From assembly GCA_016648135.1 (NCBI GenBank), contig JADDOH010000168.1, positions 1 to 64,000 of the forward strand: DNA of 64,000 nt, given 5' to 3'. The translations under genes were made by a program, and so were the position numbers. Below are positions 1-10,699 of the stretch, in pieces; the stretch's first letter is position 1, and each line of letters starts with the position of its first letter. The notes under the pieces are model-generated. The model searched no databases and was not told where the DNA came from. It saw only the letters and a list, made by a program, of their open reading frames with translations. Source of the stretch: Agrypnia vestita (taxonomy: Eukaryota; Arthropoda; Insecta; Trichoptera; Phryganeidae).

Positions 1-730
1 ATAAACCCCTTCAATCTAGTTCATCCACGGTTATGCAAAAAGGCGAAAGAATAGTAATAGTAAAAAGGTCCTTAACTGACAGAAGTTGAAGTTCTCTGCA
101 AACTGCCCATATCTTCTAGTGGCGCCTGTGTATTCCAATAACAACTTTCCAGTCATGTATTTAACATAACGTCCTCCTTGTGTGTATGTGTGCTGCAATA
201 TCTGTCATCCAGTTAGTGATTCCCAAAATAGTGTTTTCCTTGTATATATATATATATTTCAATATCAGCACCTGTAAAACTGTATTAGATCCTAGAAACA
301 AGAAAACTATTCCCTCTACACCGAGCACATACAGGACATAAACCCCTTAAAACTAGTTCATCTACGCCGTACAATGATATCACATGCAGACATGACCAAT
401 ATAATTACAAATATGCTTGCGTCCCGCCGACTGGACGCCTGTGTTTTCCAATAACAACTTTCCAGTCATGTGTTTAACATAACGTCCTCCTTGTGTGTAT
501 GTGTGCTTCAATATCTGCCATCCAGTTAATGGTTCCCAAAATAGTGTTTTTCTTGTATATATATTTCAATATCAGCACCTGTAAACCTGTATAGGATCCT
601 AGAAACAAGAAGACTATTCCCTCTACGCCAAGCACATACAGAACATAAGCCCTTTCAAACTAGTTCATCTACGCCGTATAGTGATATCACAAGCAGACAT
701 AAACAATACAATTACAAGTATGCTTGCGTT
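1..730. repeat. Tandem array, unit about 310 bp
   Basis: Three successive copies of one block can be read. The phrase ATAAACCCCTT...CTAGTTCATC occurs at 1, 338 and (diverged) 645. The block beginning CGCCTGTGTNTTCCAATAAC occurs at 123 and 436. Spacing is 307-337 bp, so copies differ by indels. The first copy is cut by the window edge and has a different internal stretch at about 35-115. Each unit carries a short TA microsatellite and GTGTGTATGTGTG. No coding frame is shared between copies. This is seen directly; a minisatellite or tandemly duplicated transposon fragment are both possible. Confidence 0.85.
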
Positions 731-945
731 CTCCCCCACCTTGGTGGAAATATTCGCATTCGTATTCACCGAATAGTAGGCGTAACATTCGTATTCGCGA
801 CGGTAGTATTCGTTGCATCAAGGTTATTGTATTTACAAATATGTTCAAGTTCCCCTCCCCCACCTTGGTGGAAATATTCGCGTTCGTATTCACCGAATAG
901 TAAGCCTGATATTCGTATTCGTGAAGGTAGTATTCGTTGCATCAC
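731..945. repeat. Tandem duplication, 124-bp unit
   Basis: The block starting CTCCCCCACCTTGGTGGAAA is at 731 and again at 855, followed in both by GTATTCACCGAATAGTA and GTAGTATTCGTTGCATCA. The unit contains degenerate copies of ATTCGNATTCG. Short overlapping reading frames on the minus strand simply follow the repeat and are not genes. It directly abuts the 310-bp array, and the junction words (ACAA-TATGCTTGCG / ACAAATATGTTCAAG) resemble each other, so the two arrays probably share ancestry. Confidence 0.85.
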
Positions 946-1041
946 TCTCAATAATAAAATCATATAGATAAATAATTACGGTAACTCATAAAAATATGAC
1001 ATTACTTATATTAAACGAACAAAGCAAAACAATCTGTCATA

Positions 1042-1345
1042 TAAGTAAATAACGTGATCACGGAAGACCGAAGGTTAACTACCCCTGAACAAACCGCGAA
1101 CTGCCCCCAATAATGGAAAATGTTGTAGAAAACATTTCAAATATCTAATATTGAATGAATAAAACAATGCCATATGAATAACTATCGCGATTACGGAAGG
1201 CCGAAGGTTAACCACCCCTGAACACACCGCGAACTGCCCACAATAGTCAAAAATGTTCTAGAAAACATTTCAAATATCTAATATAGAATGAATAAAACAA
1301 TGTCATATGAAAAACTATCACGGCTACGGAAGACCGAAGGTCAAC
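1042..1345. repeat. Tandem array, 133-bp unit
   Basis: CGGAAGRCCGAAGGT occurs at 1061, 1194 and 1327, exactly 133 bp apart. Between them lie conserved ACCCCTGAACANACCGCGAA, a stretch GAAAACATTTCAAATATCTA, and AATGAATAAAACAAT. About 2.3 copies are present with a few substitutions. The unit differs in sequence from both arrays to its left, making this the third distinct array within 1.4 kb. Confidence 0.85.
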
Positions 1346-1463
1346 TTGTTTGAGTTCGATAGACGGCGGTAGTATAACAATTTTTATTCATATGCCAGGC
1401 TGACCTGTAAATAATATCTTGCATTCGAATCAGAAAACCCTTTCTAGAATTAATAAATGCGGC

Positions 1464-2000
1464 TTAATCTAAATAGATACAATATATACAATTCGAAATA
1501 CGTCTTTATAAGAACTTGATAGGAACAAATCGTGTTTAACGATTGCCTAATGATACGCAATACAAACATGTAACGAGTTCAAATAAACCACACATTCATG
1601 TTTTAATAAAATAAATATAAAATCCAGATGCATTTTTAAAATATATTATTTGGAGGAAATTTCTCGTACGATTTGAATTTATATCACGCTTACAATCGTG
1701 ATATCAAAACACATAATTAAATTCTCGTACTAATTGAAACAAGATCAGACAAGCAACCGCGACATTGATTACGCACAACTCCTCTGAATACAGCCCGATA
1801 GTAAAAATAATTAACCGTAATAGAAAATATAAATGTGTTCCCCAGCTGAAGACCGGCTGCATCTAAATTAATTATTTCTATACAACATGTACAATTCGAA
1901 ATACGTTTTTATAAGAACTTGATAGGAATAAATTGTGTTTAAAACGATTGCCCAATGACACGCAATACAAACATGTACCTTGTTCAAATAAACCACATAA
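1464..2000. repeat. Direct repeat pair, spaced 403 bp
   Basis: The segment containing ACAATTCGAAATACG, ATAAGAACTTGATAGGAA and CAATACAAACATGTA occurs at about 1464-1597 and again at about 1857-2000, offset 403 bp, with scattered differences. Within the spacer a shorter motif ATTCTCGTAC also recurs (about 1660 and 1722). No coding potential or terminal inverted repeats are visible. It may be a diverged continuation of the tandem region to the left. Confidence 0.7.
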
Positions 2001-2138
2001 ATACTCCGATCCCAATTATTTCCAAACAATACAAATCATATAGAAATCCGTGTATTCAATCGCCAGTATAGATAACAAAGCATTCTTTTGCATAATTGAA
2101 AGTTACACAAGTATTAGGAAAGAACTCCCGCTGGATTA

Positions 2139-2360
2139 TCACGCAAAACTATGAATTATTAAATCTGATGAGCGCATAGTAATATAAGGTTCCAAATATA
2201 ATACACATAAAAGGCAATAGAAATAAATAATATTGGAAATGCTTATTTCACTGTTCCAATTCTCCTTTGAATTATTATCAACCTCCGGCTTTTTCCTCGG
2301 TCCAGCTAAATTATCTTCCTTTCTTCGGACTCTCCTCGACAAAGCCTCGCCGACCTTCAA
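2139..2360 (-). CDS. Unrecognised short ORF next to a promoter-like patch
   Basis: This 73-codon frame starts with a basic, charged stretch (MKVGEALSRRVRRKEDNL) and becomes hydrophobic and low in information after residue about 45. I do not recognise it. What makes it worth listing is position: on the minus strand its ATG lies just downstream of the GC-richer patch at 2370-2600 that holds CCAAT-type and ATGGCGG motifs, as a first exon would. No convincing splice donor was seen. It may equally be chance. Confidence 0.15.
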   Translation of the reverse strand: MKVGEALSRRVRRKEDNLAGPRKKPEVDNNSKENWNSEISISNIIYFYCLLCVLYLEPYITMRSSDLIIHSFA

Positions 2361-2369
2361 GCTGAAAAC

Positions 2370-2600
2370 CCAAGTGCCGCTTTCTAATTTGTTTCGCTAA
2401 AAACTAGTCCCTATCTCCCGCCATTTTTGATTCCAACTTGCGTGTAAAAGTCAAGTCTAACTCTCAGAACCATTCTCATTGGTCAGATTCGGTGCTAACG
2501 GCGCACCTGTAATTGGTCCATCTCGTTAAACAAAATAACATAAAGCCTGCTTTACACGCCCGCGTGCAGAAATAATAAAGCTCGCCCGCACCTACTTATC
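2370..2600 (-). promoter_or_regulatory. Candidate promoter patch (CCAAT motifs)
   Basis: The patch is GC- and CpG-richer than its surroundings. It contains CATTGGTCAG (2477) and AATTGGTCCA (2511), both reverse CCAAT boxes, and AAAATGGCGGG on the minus strand at about 2419-2429, which resembles a YY1/Pho-type core. CCAAT boxes are commonly bound by NF-Y in animals. The call of a promoter directed leftwards is an inference; no TATA box or transcript evidence can be seen. Confidence 0.3.
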
Positions 2601-2639
2601 CGGCAAATATTTAATTATAGAGTTTTTAACGGGTTGTGA

Positions 2640-4550
2640 AGCTTCTCTTTATTATAAACTTTAGCAGATAGATATTTTCGTATAATTTTTCAGCAATGTC
2701 TATTTGAATAGGCCAATATCGTTACACCGTCTCTTCGTCAGGACTAACACTACACTACTATGTTCACAACATTATACACCACAACCATAGTATTGTTAAC
2801 TTTTAACCAATATTTATCACATGCATGTTAATCTTGTCAAGGACAAGCATGTATATATATATATATAGATAAATGTAAGATAATTGGAGTTATGATTTGA
2901 CGGAGTTCGTATGCTGTAAACCTGACTATTCAAGATTGCTCTTGCGGACTGATCAAGCGAATCGTCTCAAAGGGAAGACCCCGTGGGTCCTGGTCAAAGG
3001 CCCCAGAGCAGAGGAAGTGGTGTTATTAACATGTATTGAAAAATAATTAATTACATACATTTATTGGCCAAAAGGCTTCGGGCAGCGTCTATCAAGATTT
3101 TGGAGGTTGTTTGATTTATCGTTTTTCATATATGAACGGAAATGTTGATTTTAATCAATTCTTACCGTCTAACAATGTATTAGCATCGAGAAGCTACAAG
3201 AATTATAGTGATATCCTCGTCTTCCATCATGCTCTTATAAAAAATACAAAGATGTACCTATGGAAGAAGGTGGTGGGTATAATATGTGTTTAAATTTTTT
3301 TTTGATAGAACATACTTGTCCTTTGAATGATACCGTTGCTCTCCAATCACGGTGAGACTAGTAGGTATATACCAGTGGCATGCAGTGGGTATAAACTTAT
3401 AGTATGCTGTGACCGACTATATACCTATATTTAAAAAAAAACATAAAAGCATCTACATATACATACATATTTTGTATTTTTTTAACTGTACACAATGAAC
3501 TGTTCTGAGTAGCATTAATCCACAAAAATAACTGCACTATAAAAGAATCATTGTAAACAAGGATTTTCTAAATAAATAAATATTTTATGTAAATATAATA
3601 CGGAAAAAATTTTCAATATATTTCGAAGACGATTTATATGTAATTAAATCTAAAATAATACTAATTTCAGATATGCGTGTCTTTTCATAAAAATAAATCA
3701 AACATTTTATGATATTATCGATGGCAATGTCGCTGTAAATAAACATTTTCATATTGTGTATAAAATGTTCAAAAACCTACATTTTACGAAGTTTCTTTAT
3801 AAATTACTTTAAACTAATTCACGTAAACAGAAACGAATTGAATTTGTTCTGTTGAACTCAGTAATTCATACAAAAATAATAAAAGAAAAAAACAAACGTA
3901 CTCAACATAATCACTGCAGATGGAATTCACCACAGAAATGAGATATAGAATTCGCACAAAAAGTTTTGGGTGGAATTTGTAAAAAAATGTCATTTCTGCA
4001 AGTGAGATACGCGCAGTTGTCACGAGATTTTTCGAAGAAACACGCTATTCCATGAAAAATTTACTTGTATACTAAAAAAACTCGCAGTCATAGAGATGAA
4101 TCAAAATACACAGTTCAGGGCGAGTTTTTTCTCGACTTGACTAGATGTATGGAAAAAATTTGTTGGGCAAACAAATGAGATAAATTATGAATTGACATGA
4201 AGTTGGATACAGAATCGTCGGAAATAAAACATCTAGCCGTAGGACGAATTACGGCTAGAATTTTAAATCGACTTTTTCAAGATAAGGATTATTTAATTAA
4301 TTTGTTTCCCAAAATCTTTACTATTGCACAGTTTTTTTGCTTGTATGCGCTGCGCGCCACTGTTATGTAGGTTTATCAATTTAATTATTCCAATTATTTT
4401 CTAATTGTTTTCTATCTATCCATAATCTAAAAGTTTTCGTTGGGTTTTTATAAAATTAATTTATTTAATTATTATAAAATATAAATGGATCTTTTCTTAC
4501 ATGACTTGTGTATAAATTTTCTCTGATTTTATAAAATAAAGTAAACATTT
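2640..4550. other. AT-rich DNA without recognised genes
   Basis: No supported gene. A TA microsatellite lies at about 2849-2867. At 3360-3432 a small imperfect inverted repeat is present: TAGGTATATACC at the left and TATATACCTA at the right, around a GGCATGCAGTGGGTA core. This is probably a remnant of a short repeat. The ORFs at 3111-3293 (+) and 3814-4023 (-) look like chance frames in AT-rich DNA. Confidence 0.5.
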
Positions 4551-4679
4551 TTTTTATTGCAAATGTTGATTTGGGAGTTTAACTTTCGCTGTTTTCCAAA
4601 AGGGTACGTAGAAATAGTTTTAACTTTTGATAAAATGCCTGAATTTTATAATTTTTTCTTATTGTATCCAGACTCCAGA

Positions 4680-4860
4680 TGCTCGCGTATTCCTCCCGCC
4701 AACCGGACTAAACAGTTACCCGATTGGTCACAAAAAATTGAAATCGACCAACTACTGGCGATGTTCGTTTTTACTCCGCGGCCGCGCGTGCGCACAGCAA
4801 TTGTTTTATTGCGGTGGCGATGGCACGTTCGATTTTCAAAACTAAATTAGCATCTGGCAG
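4680..4860. promoter_or_regulatory. GC-rich patch with NRF-1/Ewg-type site
   Basis: An isolated CpG-rich patch lies in AT-rich DNA. Positions 4783-4794 read CGCGCGTGCGCA, whose complement matches the NRF-1 consensus YGCGCAYGCGCR at every position; the insect relative is Ewg. A reverse CCAAT box (GATTGGTCAC) sits about 60 bp to the left. Two overlapping plus-strand frames (4557-4850 and 4627-4845) cross the patch but resemble no family I know. A housekeeping-type promoter is a reasonable inference; no exon could be assigned to it. Confidence 0.35.
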
Positions 4861-5205
4861 CACGATTTTAGCTTCTAAGTTTTTTTGAAGTCTGTTCGGA
4901 ATCAAATGATGCTAATAAGGAATATTGTATGATACATCGATTTTTAAAATAAAATAACTTCCTCTTCCGGAAAAATCAATAAGATATTAGACATTAGTAA
5001 TGTTTTTAAATTTTCTGGTCCCGTTAAAAATGTTAATATTTTTAGTTTTATATAAGTTTCTGTGATCTTCGATCACGACACTGTCATTATTTTTATTTTG
5101 TATTTTGTCAAAAATAGGAGTACAGCTGTATTGTAAGTGTTTATTCAATTTATAACACAATTTTATTTAAACTTTATACTCCACACGTAATATTGGAGTT
5201 CTTTA

Positions 5206-5609
5206 TCTATAATAATACATAAAAAGGTAAAGTTTGTAAGTTTGGATGTAGGAAGTAATCTTCGAAACTACTCATCCGATTTCAAAAATTCTTTCATCAT
5301 TATTTAGAATAGACATTTAGAGTGAACGTAGGTTATGTATTATCTCGTCAACATAAAAGGGCTTTTCGTGGTGACCTATTTTACAACTAAAGTCGACAAA
5401 AAAATGGTCGGCTGATACATTTTTTACGAACGCTACCTTAACGGTAAGAGATATTCAAATACTTTCTAGTGAGAAGTTATAGAACTCAAAAAGTTCTATA
5501 AAATGTTTGCCATGATACATTTCTATATATTAAGGTTAATACACAAATTGATAAAATATGACTAAAAGTTACTAAAAATCTACGTGCGCCAAGCCGCGGG
5601 CACAGCTAG
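5206..5609 (+). mobile_element. Helitron-like non-autonomous element
   Basis: The left end reads A|TCTATAATAATAC, resembling the TCTMTACTA start of Helitrons. The right end reads GGGCACAGCTAG|T, matching the CTRR end with insertion between A and T. A GC-rich stretch CGTGCGCCAAGCCGCGGGC lies just before the end, where Helitrons carry a hairpin. The inner phrase CGAAACTACTCATCCGATTT is typical of short dispersed arthropod repeats. Length is 404 bp with no Rep/helicase coding. Boundaries were read by eye from one copy, so the family call is moderate. Confidence 0.5.
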
Positions 5610-5844
5610 TCAGTAATATAGTTTAGCAGTCCCTGTCAACATCGAAAATTAAATTCAAAAGCACTGTGTATCTCAATAGAGGTAATGTCTTTTTATTTTT
5701 ATAATTATTTAATTTTTAACAAAACATTGATAGAGGAACTGGATGCAAACACACAGAAACAATAGATTATTTATTTTAACTCAGCCCACTTTATCAATTA
5801 CAAGTGTCTTTAGCCTGTTTTAGCAAAAAGCATTTATCTATTTG

Positions 5845-6714
5845 AGGCCGGTCTTATAAACGTCCGTTAGTTAAATTTCAGACCAAATAAACAGAAATTT
5901 GATACAAACGTCATTTTTTTCGTCTTATAACAATCCGTTAGTTAAATTTTAGTAAAATTTTACCGACGGCTGATACCGACAGTCGAACCATTAGTTTACC
6001 GTCTGTTGGAATCGACAGATTGACATATTATTTTTAAGGTTAGGTTCGTTGTCAATTTGCGTTTTATGCTGTTTGTTTAACATGTGCATGTATAATGTGG
6101 TGGCTGCTGCTAGATTTTCAAGGAAAGATATTTTCAGATAGCGATGTCGAGCTGTTATTGTATTCAAGTTTGTCGGATGAAGAACAAAATCGACGACAAA
6201 GAGTGTTCAATGTACGAGTGGATTATTTTAATATTTTAGATGACGCAGTTTTATCTACCGTTTTCGCTTGTCGAAAATATCTGCATAAGAGCTCTAAGAA
6301 GATATTGGGCAAAATGTAAAAAGGCGCACGTGTAGGATTCTGACATTATCACCAACCACAAAATTGCTTGTTGCCTTGAGATTCTATGCTCTTGGATCAA
6401 TATTATTAGCTGCTGCAGACTTTGTTGAGGTTTCAAAGGCTACTGCCAGTTCAGTGGGAAGTATCCCAAAAATCCGGTGCAAAGGAGATATTTTATGTCA
6501 TGTTTATAGAAGTTATGTTTCGTTTCCATAGAAAAATGATATAATTCGCCTCTGACAGCTCTAAAATCATAGACAAGAGCAGTATGATATTGCGATACAG
6601 TCAAATAAGTTTTATATGATGAGCGTCGTTAATATTTAATAACGAATGGCAATCCGTTCGTTAATTGTCGATTTACTTACCGATATTTGGTCTTTCGTTT
6701 ATAAGCCAAGCCCT
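5845..6714 (+). mobile_element. Truncated PIF/Harbinger transposon
   Basis: The ends are imperfect inverted repeats: GGCCGGTCTTATAAACG at the left and, on the opposite strand at the right, GGGCTTGGCTTATAAACG, followed in both by an AGACCAAATA block. Harbinger elements have such ends and 3-bp TNA-type target duplications; here flanks read TTG and TAG, so a clean duplication is not preserved. Between the ends lies a broken transposase N-terminal part (6095-6531). The catalytic DDE region is missing, so the element is an internal deletion of about 870 bp. Confidence 0.7.
6095..6531 (+). pseudogene. Harbinger transposase fragment (HARBI1-like), frameshifted
   Basis: Frame one (6095-6319) gives a start followed by residues such as LSDEEQNRRQRVFNVR and a helical stretch ending SSKKILGKM-stop. 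A second frame, opening at 6301 and stopping at 6529-6531, reads TKLLVALRFYALGSILLAAA and then DFVEVSKATASSVG. This matches the family's conserved block (LL.ALRFYATGSF...VGVS..TVSR), a helix-turn-helix-like region before the DDE domain. The change of frame and loss of everything after about residue 140 show it is dead. The family call is strong because the ALRFYA-GS / VSKATAS pair is distinctive. Confidence 0.75.
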
Positions 6715-6829
6715 TAGTGTATCAAAGCAGTGTGATCATGCACGTAAATACTTGATTTTGAATTGATGATGTAAGTAGATAAATTAAATTAATTGAGAAT
6801 CGATGATGTTTGGAAATAAATAATTGATT

Positions 6830-6960
6830 TTATGTGTTCTATGGATTCAGGTTATTGTGGATAAAATAGATGTTATGTAGGAGTGACTTTTTAAATGATG
6901 ATCTGCAAGAATATCAGCGTCAATGTTTGGGTCATCAGTCATTCTTGTGATGGAAAAAAA
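6830..6960. repeat. Dispersed repeat G, copy 1
   Basis: This stretch shares a series of words with 16100-16310: AATAATTGATTT, GATT/ATCTATAGCTTCAGGT, TAGGAGTGA / TGAGTGAGTTTTTAAACGATG, CTGCAAGAATRTCAGC, ATCAATGTTAGGGTCA and CTTGTGATRG. Similarity is about what an old interspersed repeat would show. No terminal repeats or coding frame were found, so its class is unknown. Confidence 0.55.
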
Positions 6961-7906
6961 ATAAAAAAACATTATAAGATGCTGACTTATTCTAAACATC
7001 TATTAAGTCAATTAAGAGAATTAAAAATGATGAACTATTAAAATGCTAAGAATTTTTAAGTTTCTTGACTTAAACAGGTTTCACTAATAACTATAATTTC
7101 ACTTATAATTCTGGAACACGCAATTTATATTATAAACGAGTAAATATGATATTTCCATTTAATATTTTGCAACTTTGTTGAAAACCGGTTATTGGAGATA
7201 AACTATTGACGGATTCTTCTTGGGTAACTCGTCGCATGAGGACACTTTCCGTGGCATTTCATACCATCGCTTTGCCTTAAATCTTACAGGATACATTTTG
7301 ATTAAATATTTGTTTACAAGACATGTCTCAATGTGGTACTACAATATCGATAGCTTCTTGATTTCATATCAAAATGTTTTATTTTTATTATAAAGCGGAA
7401 TGTCTTTTTATCTGAAGCAGCAATAACTCACGAATGGTGCGCTTTGATGTCATGGAATTTGCATAATTCAATACGACTATTAGCTTACAACGTAATTTCC
7501 ATCATCAGTTATGGTATTTTCAAATATCCATTGAGCTGTCAAAAAGCAATACAAGACGCCGTTTTGTTTGTTAAATTATTGGAATATGTTAGATCATTCG
7601 TTTTTTTTGGCTTTTTTTTCTTGCAAGCATCAATTTTTTTCCCACGGTTTTCAGTGAAATATAACCGAATATGAAATTAATATATAAAGTATTTAAATCA
7701 CGGGCAAAGATGAGTACTTTAGTGTAAAAATGAAAATAATATTAGCGCGTTGATTATATAATAAATTAGTAAATATATATTTTTTCATATTATAATAGAA
7801 AAATGATGAATATGAGTTCGTTTGTTTGTTTGTATGCTTAATGTGCGAAAATCTATCATATCATCATATACTATTCCAACGGTCAAAAATTATAAAATGG
7901 GTTCAC
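6961..7906. other. AT-rich DNA, nothing recognised
   Basis: Low-complexity AT-rich sequence. The 76-codon plus-strand frame at 7444-7674 is rich in Ile, Phe and Leu with a poly-T-encoded tail and matches nothing I know; it is most likely chance. Confidence 0.5.
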
Positions 7907-8095
7907 CTTTTTTTTACACTTCAACAGTCCAAGAGGCCCAATTACAGAAGCGTCACACACACGAAAACACATCACAAAACACCCAGGCTTGAGTAATTCA
8001 CATTGAAAAAATTATGACCTCATCGAACCCGGAACCCTCGCTGTGAGAAGCCAGTATCATGCCCATTGCGCTATGAGAGCCGCCTAACACACAAG
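7907..8095 (-). mobile_element. tRNA-derived SINE, family B (minus)
   Basis: Read on the minus strand, the element begins near 8095 with a tRNA-like head: GGCTCTCATAGCGCAATGGG (A-box region) and GGGTTCCGGGTTCGATG (B box, GGTTCGA core). A body containing ACTCAAGCCTGGGTGTTTTG follows, ending in an A-rich tail (T run at 7907-7917 on the plus strand). The internal pol III promoter layout is the hallmark of SINEs. A diverged copy in the other orientation lies at 11780-11920. Confidence 0.65.
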
Positions 8096-8547
8096 TCGAT
8101 TACAAATTTTGGTTTTAAAAATAATATTTAAATAATTAATGATTTGACATATTATTGTTGTTATGCAAATGTTGAATTGATGAATATTTATGCATCATCT
8201 GATCTTTTGAACAATTTACCGATGGTGGTTTTATCACTTATTTTATCCAGAAAAGTAAATCTGTAATAAGTATTCACAACGTCTGATGCTCTTTTCAATT
8301 AGTTTAAGAGCAAGATGATACATTTAAGGCATTTTATGCGTACCAAGGCCACCATTTCAATTTCCTGACATAATAAAATAAAAATTGTTTGACTTTCAAT
8401 GTGATGCGTACCTTGAATTCATAACATAAAATAACACAAATACACCAATTAGTATATTTTACAGCATACAGTAATAAAAAATATATCTGATCAAAATGGA
8501 AGTATAAATATTCTTTGCCAAGTTGTGAGTCTGGTTTGACTAACATA

Positions 8548-8725
8548 TCTTCTTCTTCTTCCTTGCACTGTCTTAACTCACTGCCAAGGTAGGCTGTTGG
8601 TATCGGCTCTTCTCGTTCTCAGGCTGTATCTTCTTCGGTTCTAGGTATCGCTTTCATCCAGACAGTTTCTCTGTAGCATTTTGGAGCATTGAGTCATCCA
8701 AGAGTTCTTTGGATTTAATTATCAT
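8548..8725 (-). pseudogene. LINE (RTE-like) 3' end fragment
   Basis: Read on the minus strand, the sequence encodes pieces such as LGWLNAPKCYRET and ends in a GAAGAAGAAGAAG repeat. It aligns by eye with 24880-25035, which has the phrase GGCTCAATGCTCCAAAAT, then CCTACCTWGGCA and the same GAAGAAGAA end. RTE-type LINEs typically end in short tandem repeats rather than poly(A). Only the extreme carboxy terminus is present and it holds stops, so it is a dead 5'-truncated copy. Confidence 0.6.
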
Positions 8726-9774
8726 ATGTAATAATTAATATGTAATTTTGGATAGTATTTAATTTAACATATATATTAAGTAAATATTATATGTTGTTCA
8801 AAATTAGTCCTTGAAGAATATTTACATCCTTGAAATACGCATTCAAAACATAAATTACAAATGAAGTATAAAATATTGATTTTTATTTAATATTTATAAA
8901 TAAAGTTTTATCCAGATCGTTTTATATACTGTCCGATATAAAATTCACCAACGATCGAAATTGTTGAAAAGTTTTAAACATAATTACAGCAAGTAACATG
9001 TTGGTGTATCTACCGCGAAAGACGATATATTTTAATGATATTATTTTTTGCTTTTAGAGTTAATAGAAGGGAATTTTACCCTGCACCCCTACATAAATAA
9101 GATGCTGGCCTTCCTTCGTAGGAACCTGGGAGGGAAATGACAGGTTTCAGGCTACTACCTAATTATTACGATGCCCTCAAGATTATTATAATAATTGTTT
9201 AAAATAAGTAAATGGTAGGGAGGTAATGTTTTAAGTAGATTTTAAGTGAAATAAATGCAAACGGTTTTTCTTATGTGCACATCCAACACCGCGCTGGTGT
9301 TGACGAGTTTGTGAAGATCTAAGTAGGGATGCGATAGAGATACTAAGAAAATGAAGATCTAAAAAGGGAAGCGATAAAGATGCAAAGATAATGCGGCGAG
9401 GTTAATCTCTTGATAATGTAGGTACGCCGTTAAATATATAAAACAAATTAATTTATAGTGAAGAAGCCTCAATCATTCTATTCGTGAATAAATGTATATA
9501 CCTGCAATAAATTTTTAAAATACAAATATGATGATACAATTGTGTGCAATTAAAAAATAAAACTTTTAAAAAATCACAGCTTATATTAATAATAATATAA
9601 ATTACAGATAAAACAAGGTTTAAATATGCTACAGTTACACATTAGTTTTTTTTAAAATTTTTTATATCGAAGTCACTTGATTTTACGTCTGTATAATACT
9701 ATACATGCCAAGTATCTATATTATATGCAAATAAATTGCATGTAGTTCGCACCCTGCCGTTATCAAAAAACAAC
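8726..9774. other. AT-rich DNA, nothing recognised
   Basis: No gene or clear repeat boundary was found. Two near-identical short phrases GAAGATCTAARWAGGGAWGCGATARAGAT occur at about 9314 and 9353, a local 39-bp-spaced duplication. Otherwise simple AT-rich sequence. Confidence 0.5.
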
Positions 9775-9866
9775 AACGAAGTAGCGAGATGTATTGACTG
9801 TTCTAAGATCTTAGGTAGCTAACGAAGTAGCGAGATGTATTGACTGTTCTAAGATCATAGGTAATA
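9775..9866. repeat. Perfect-like 46-bp tandem duplication
   Basis: AACGAAGTAGCGAGATGTAT followed by TGACTGTTCTAAGATC occurs at 9775 and again at 9821, separated by 46 bp, with only a base or two differing near the end (CTTAGGTA versus ATAGGTA). The near identity points to a recent local duplication. Confidence 0.9.
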
Positions 9867-10227
9867 TTTAATCTGTAGAAATATTATACAAATTATTTAT
9901 TATTCAATTCACTTAAAAATATTGCATGTAATATTTCTGCATGTTTGTATTGTGCTATTCAATTTTTTAAATATATTTTAAATAAATATTTCATTTTGGT
10001 CGAAACAAGCGAATGTAATGGGGGGGAGGATCCAAATATCAGAACCTCCTTCCCCAACGGACGTACGTGCATAACTTGTGGAAGGGTATGCGGTTCGAAA
10101 ATTCGTGGCTCCTAATTTGTGTTTATATCAATTTAATTTAACACATGACATGAGAACTTTCGGATTTAAATATGATTTTTGTTTATTAAGTCGACCTCGA
10201 GTAGAAGAAATAGAGAATAGTCTACAC

Positions 10228-10607
10228 CAGTGGTTCCCAAAGTTGACAGGACCGGGACCCACCAAAAAAAATAATTAAATTTTCGGGACCCACCTCATAT
10301 TGTATCAATTCATATTGTAACCATGCGAAAGACTGTTCAATTAAGAAAAAAGGAAAATCTCCAAATATAATCTAAATTTTTAACCACGAAAAATGTCAGT
10401 ATGTGATATTTTAATGGGAAGGATGAATTTGTTCCTTTTTTTTGTCATAACAGCATTAGCGTTGACTTCAATTTTAGTCACCTGTAATCGCAGTGAATTC
10501 GATATGTCCAATTTGTTTCTGTATTTAGTCTTAATATAAACCATGGCCCACCTAATATCTGCTCGCGACACACCAGTGGGTCGCGACCCATAGTTTGGGA
10601 AACACTG
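10228..10607. mobile_element. hAT-type MITE with 8-bp target duplication
   Basis: The left end is CAGTGGTTCCCAAAGTTG and the right end, on the opposite strand, is CAGTGTTTCCCAAACTATGG. This is the classic hAT terminal inverted repeat, followed inside by GGGACCCACC / GGGTCGCGACCCAC. The 8 bases GTCTACAC lie immediately outside both ends (10220-10227 and 10608-10615), the diagnostic hAT target duplication. At 380 bp it encodes no transposase; the minus-strand frame at 10380-10571 is a chance frame inside it. A perfect duplication implies fairly limited decay since insertion. Confidence 0.93.
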
Positions 10608-10699
10608 GTCTACACAATTATTATTTAAAAGATATCAAATGTGATTTTATTACGACAAAAAAAGATTTTTGTGGCGTGTTTTTACTTCACACGAAATAC

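Noticed and set aside
687..963. Minus-strand ORFs with similar proteins as a small gene family
   Set aside because: The similarity only reflects the 124-bp tandem duplication; there are no start context, splice or domain signals.
1..1345. CRISPR array
   Set aside because: Units are over 100 bp with no short repeat/variable spacer alternation, and the window is eukaryotic.
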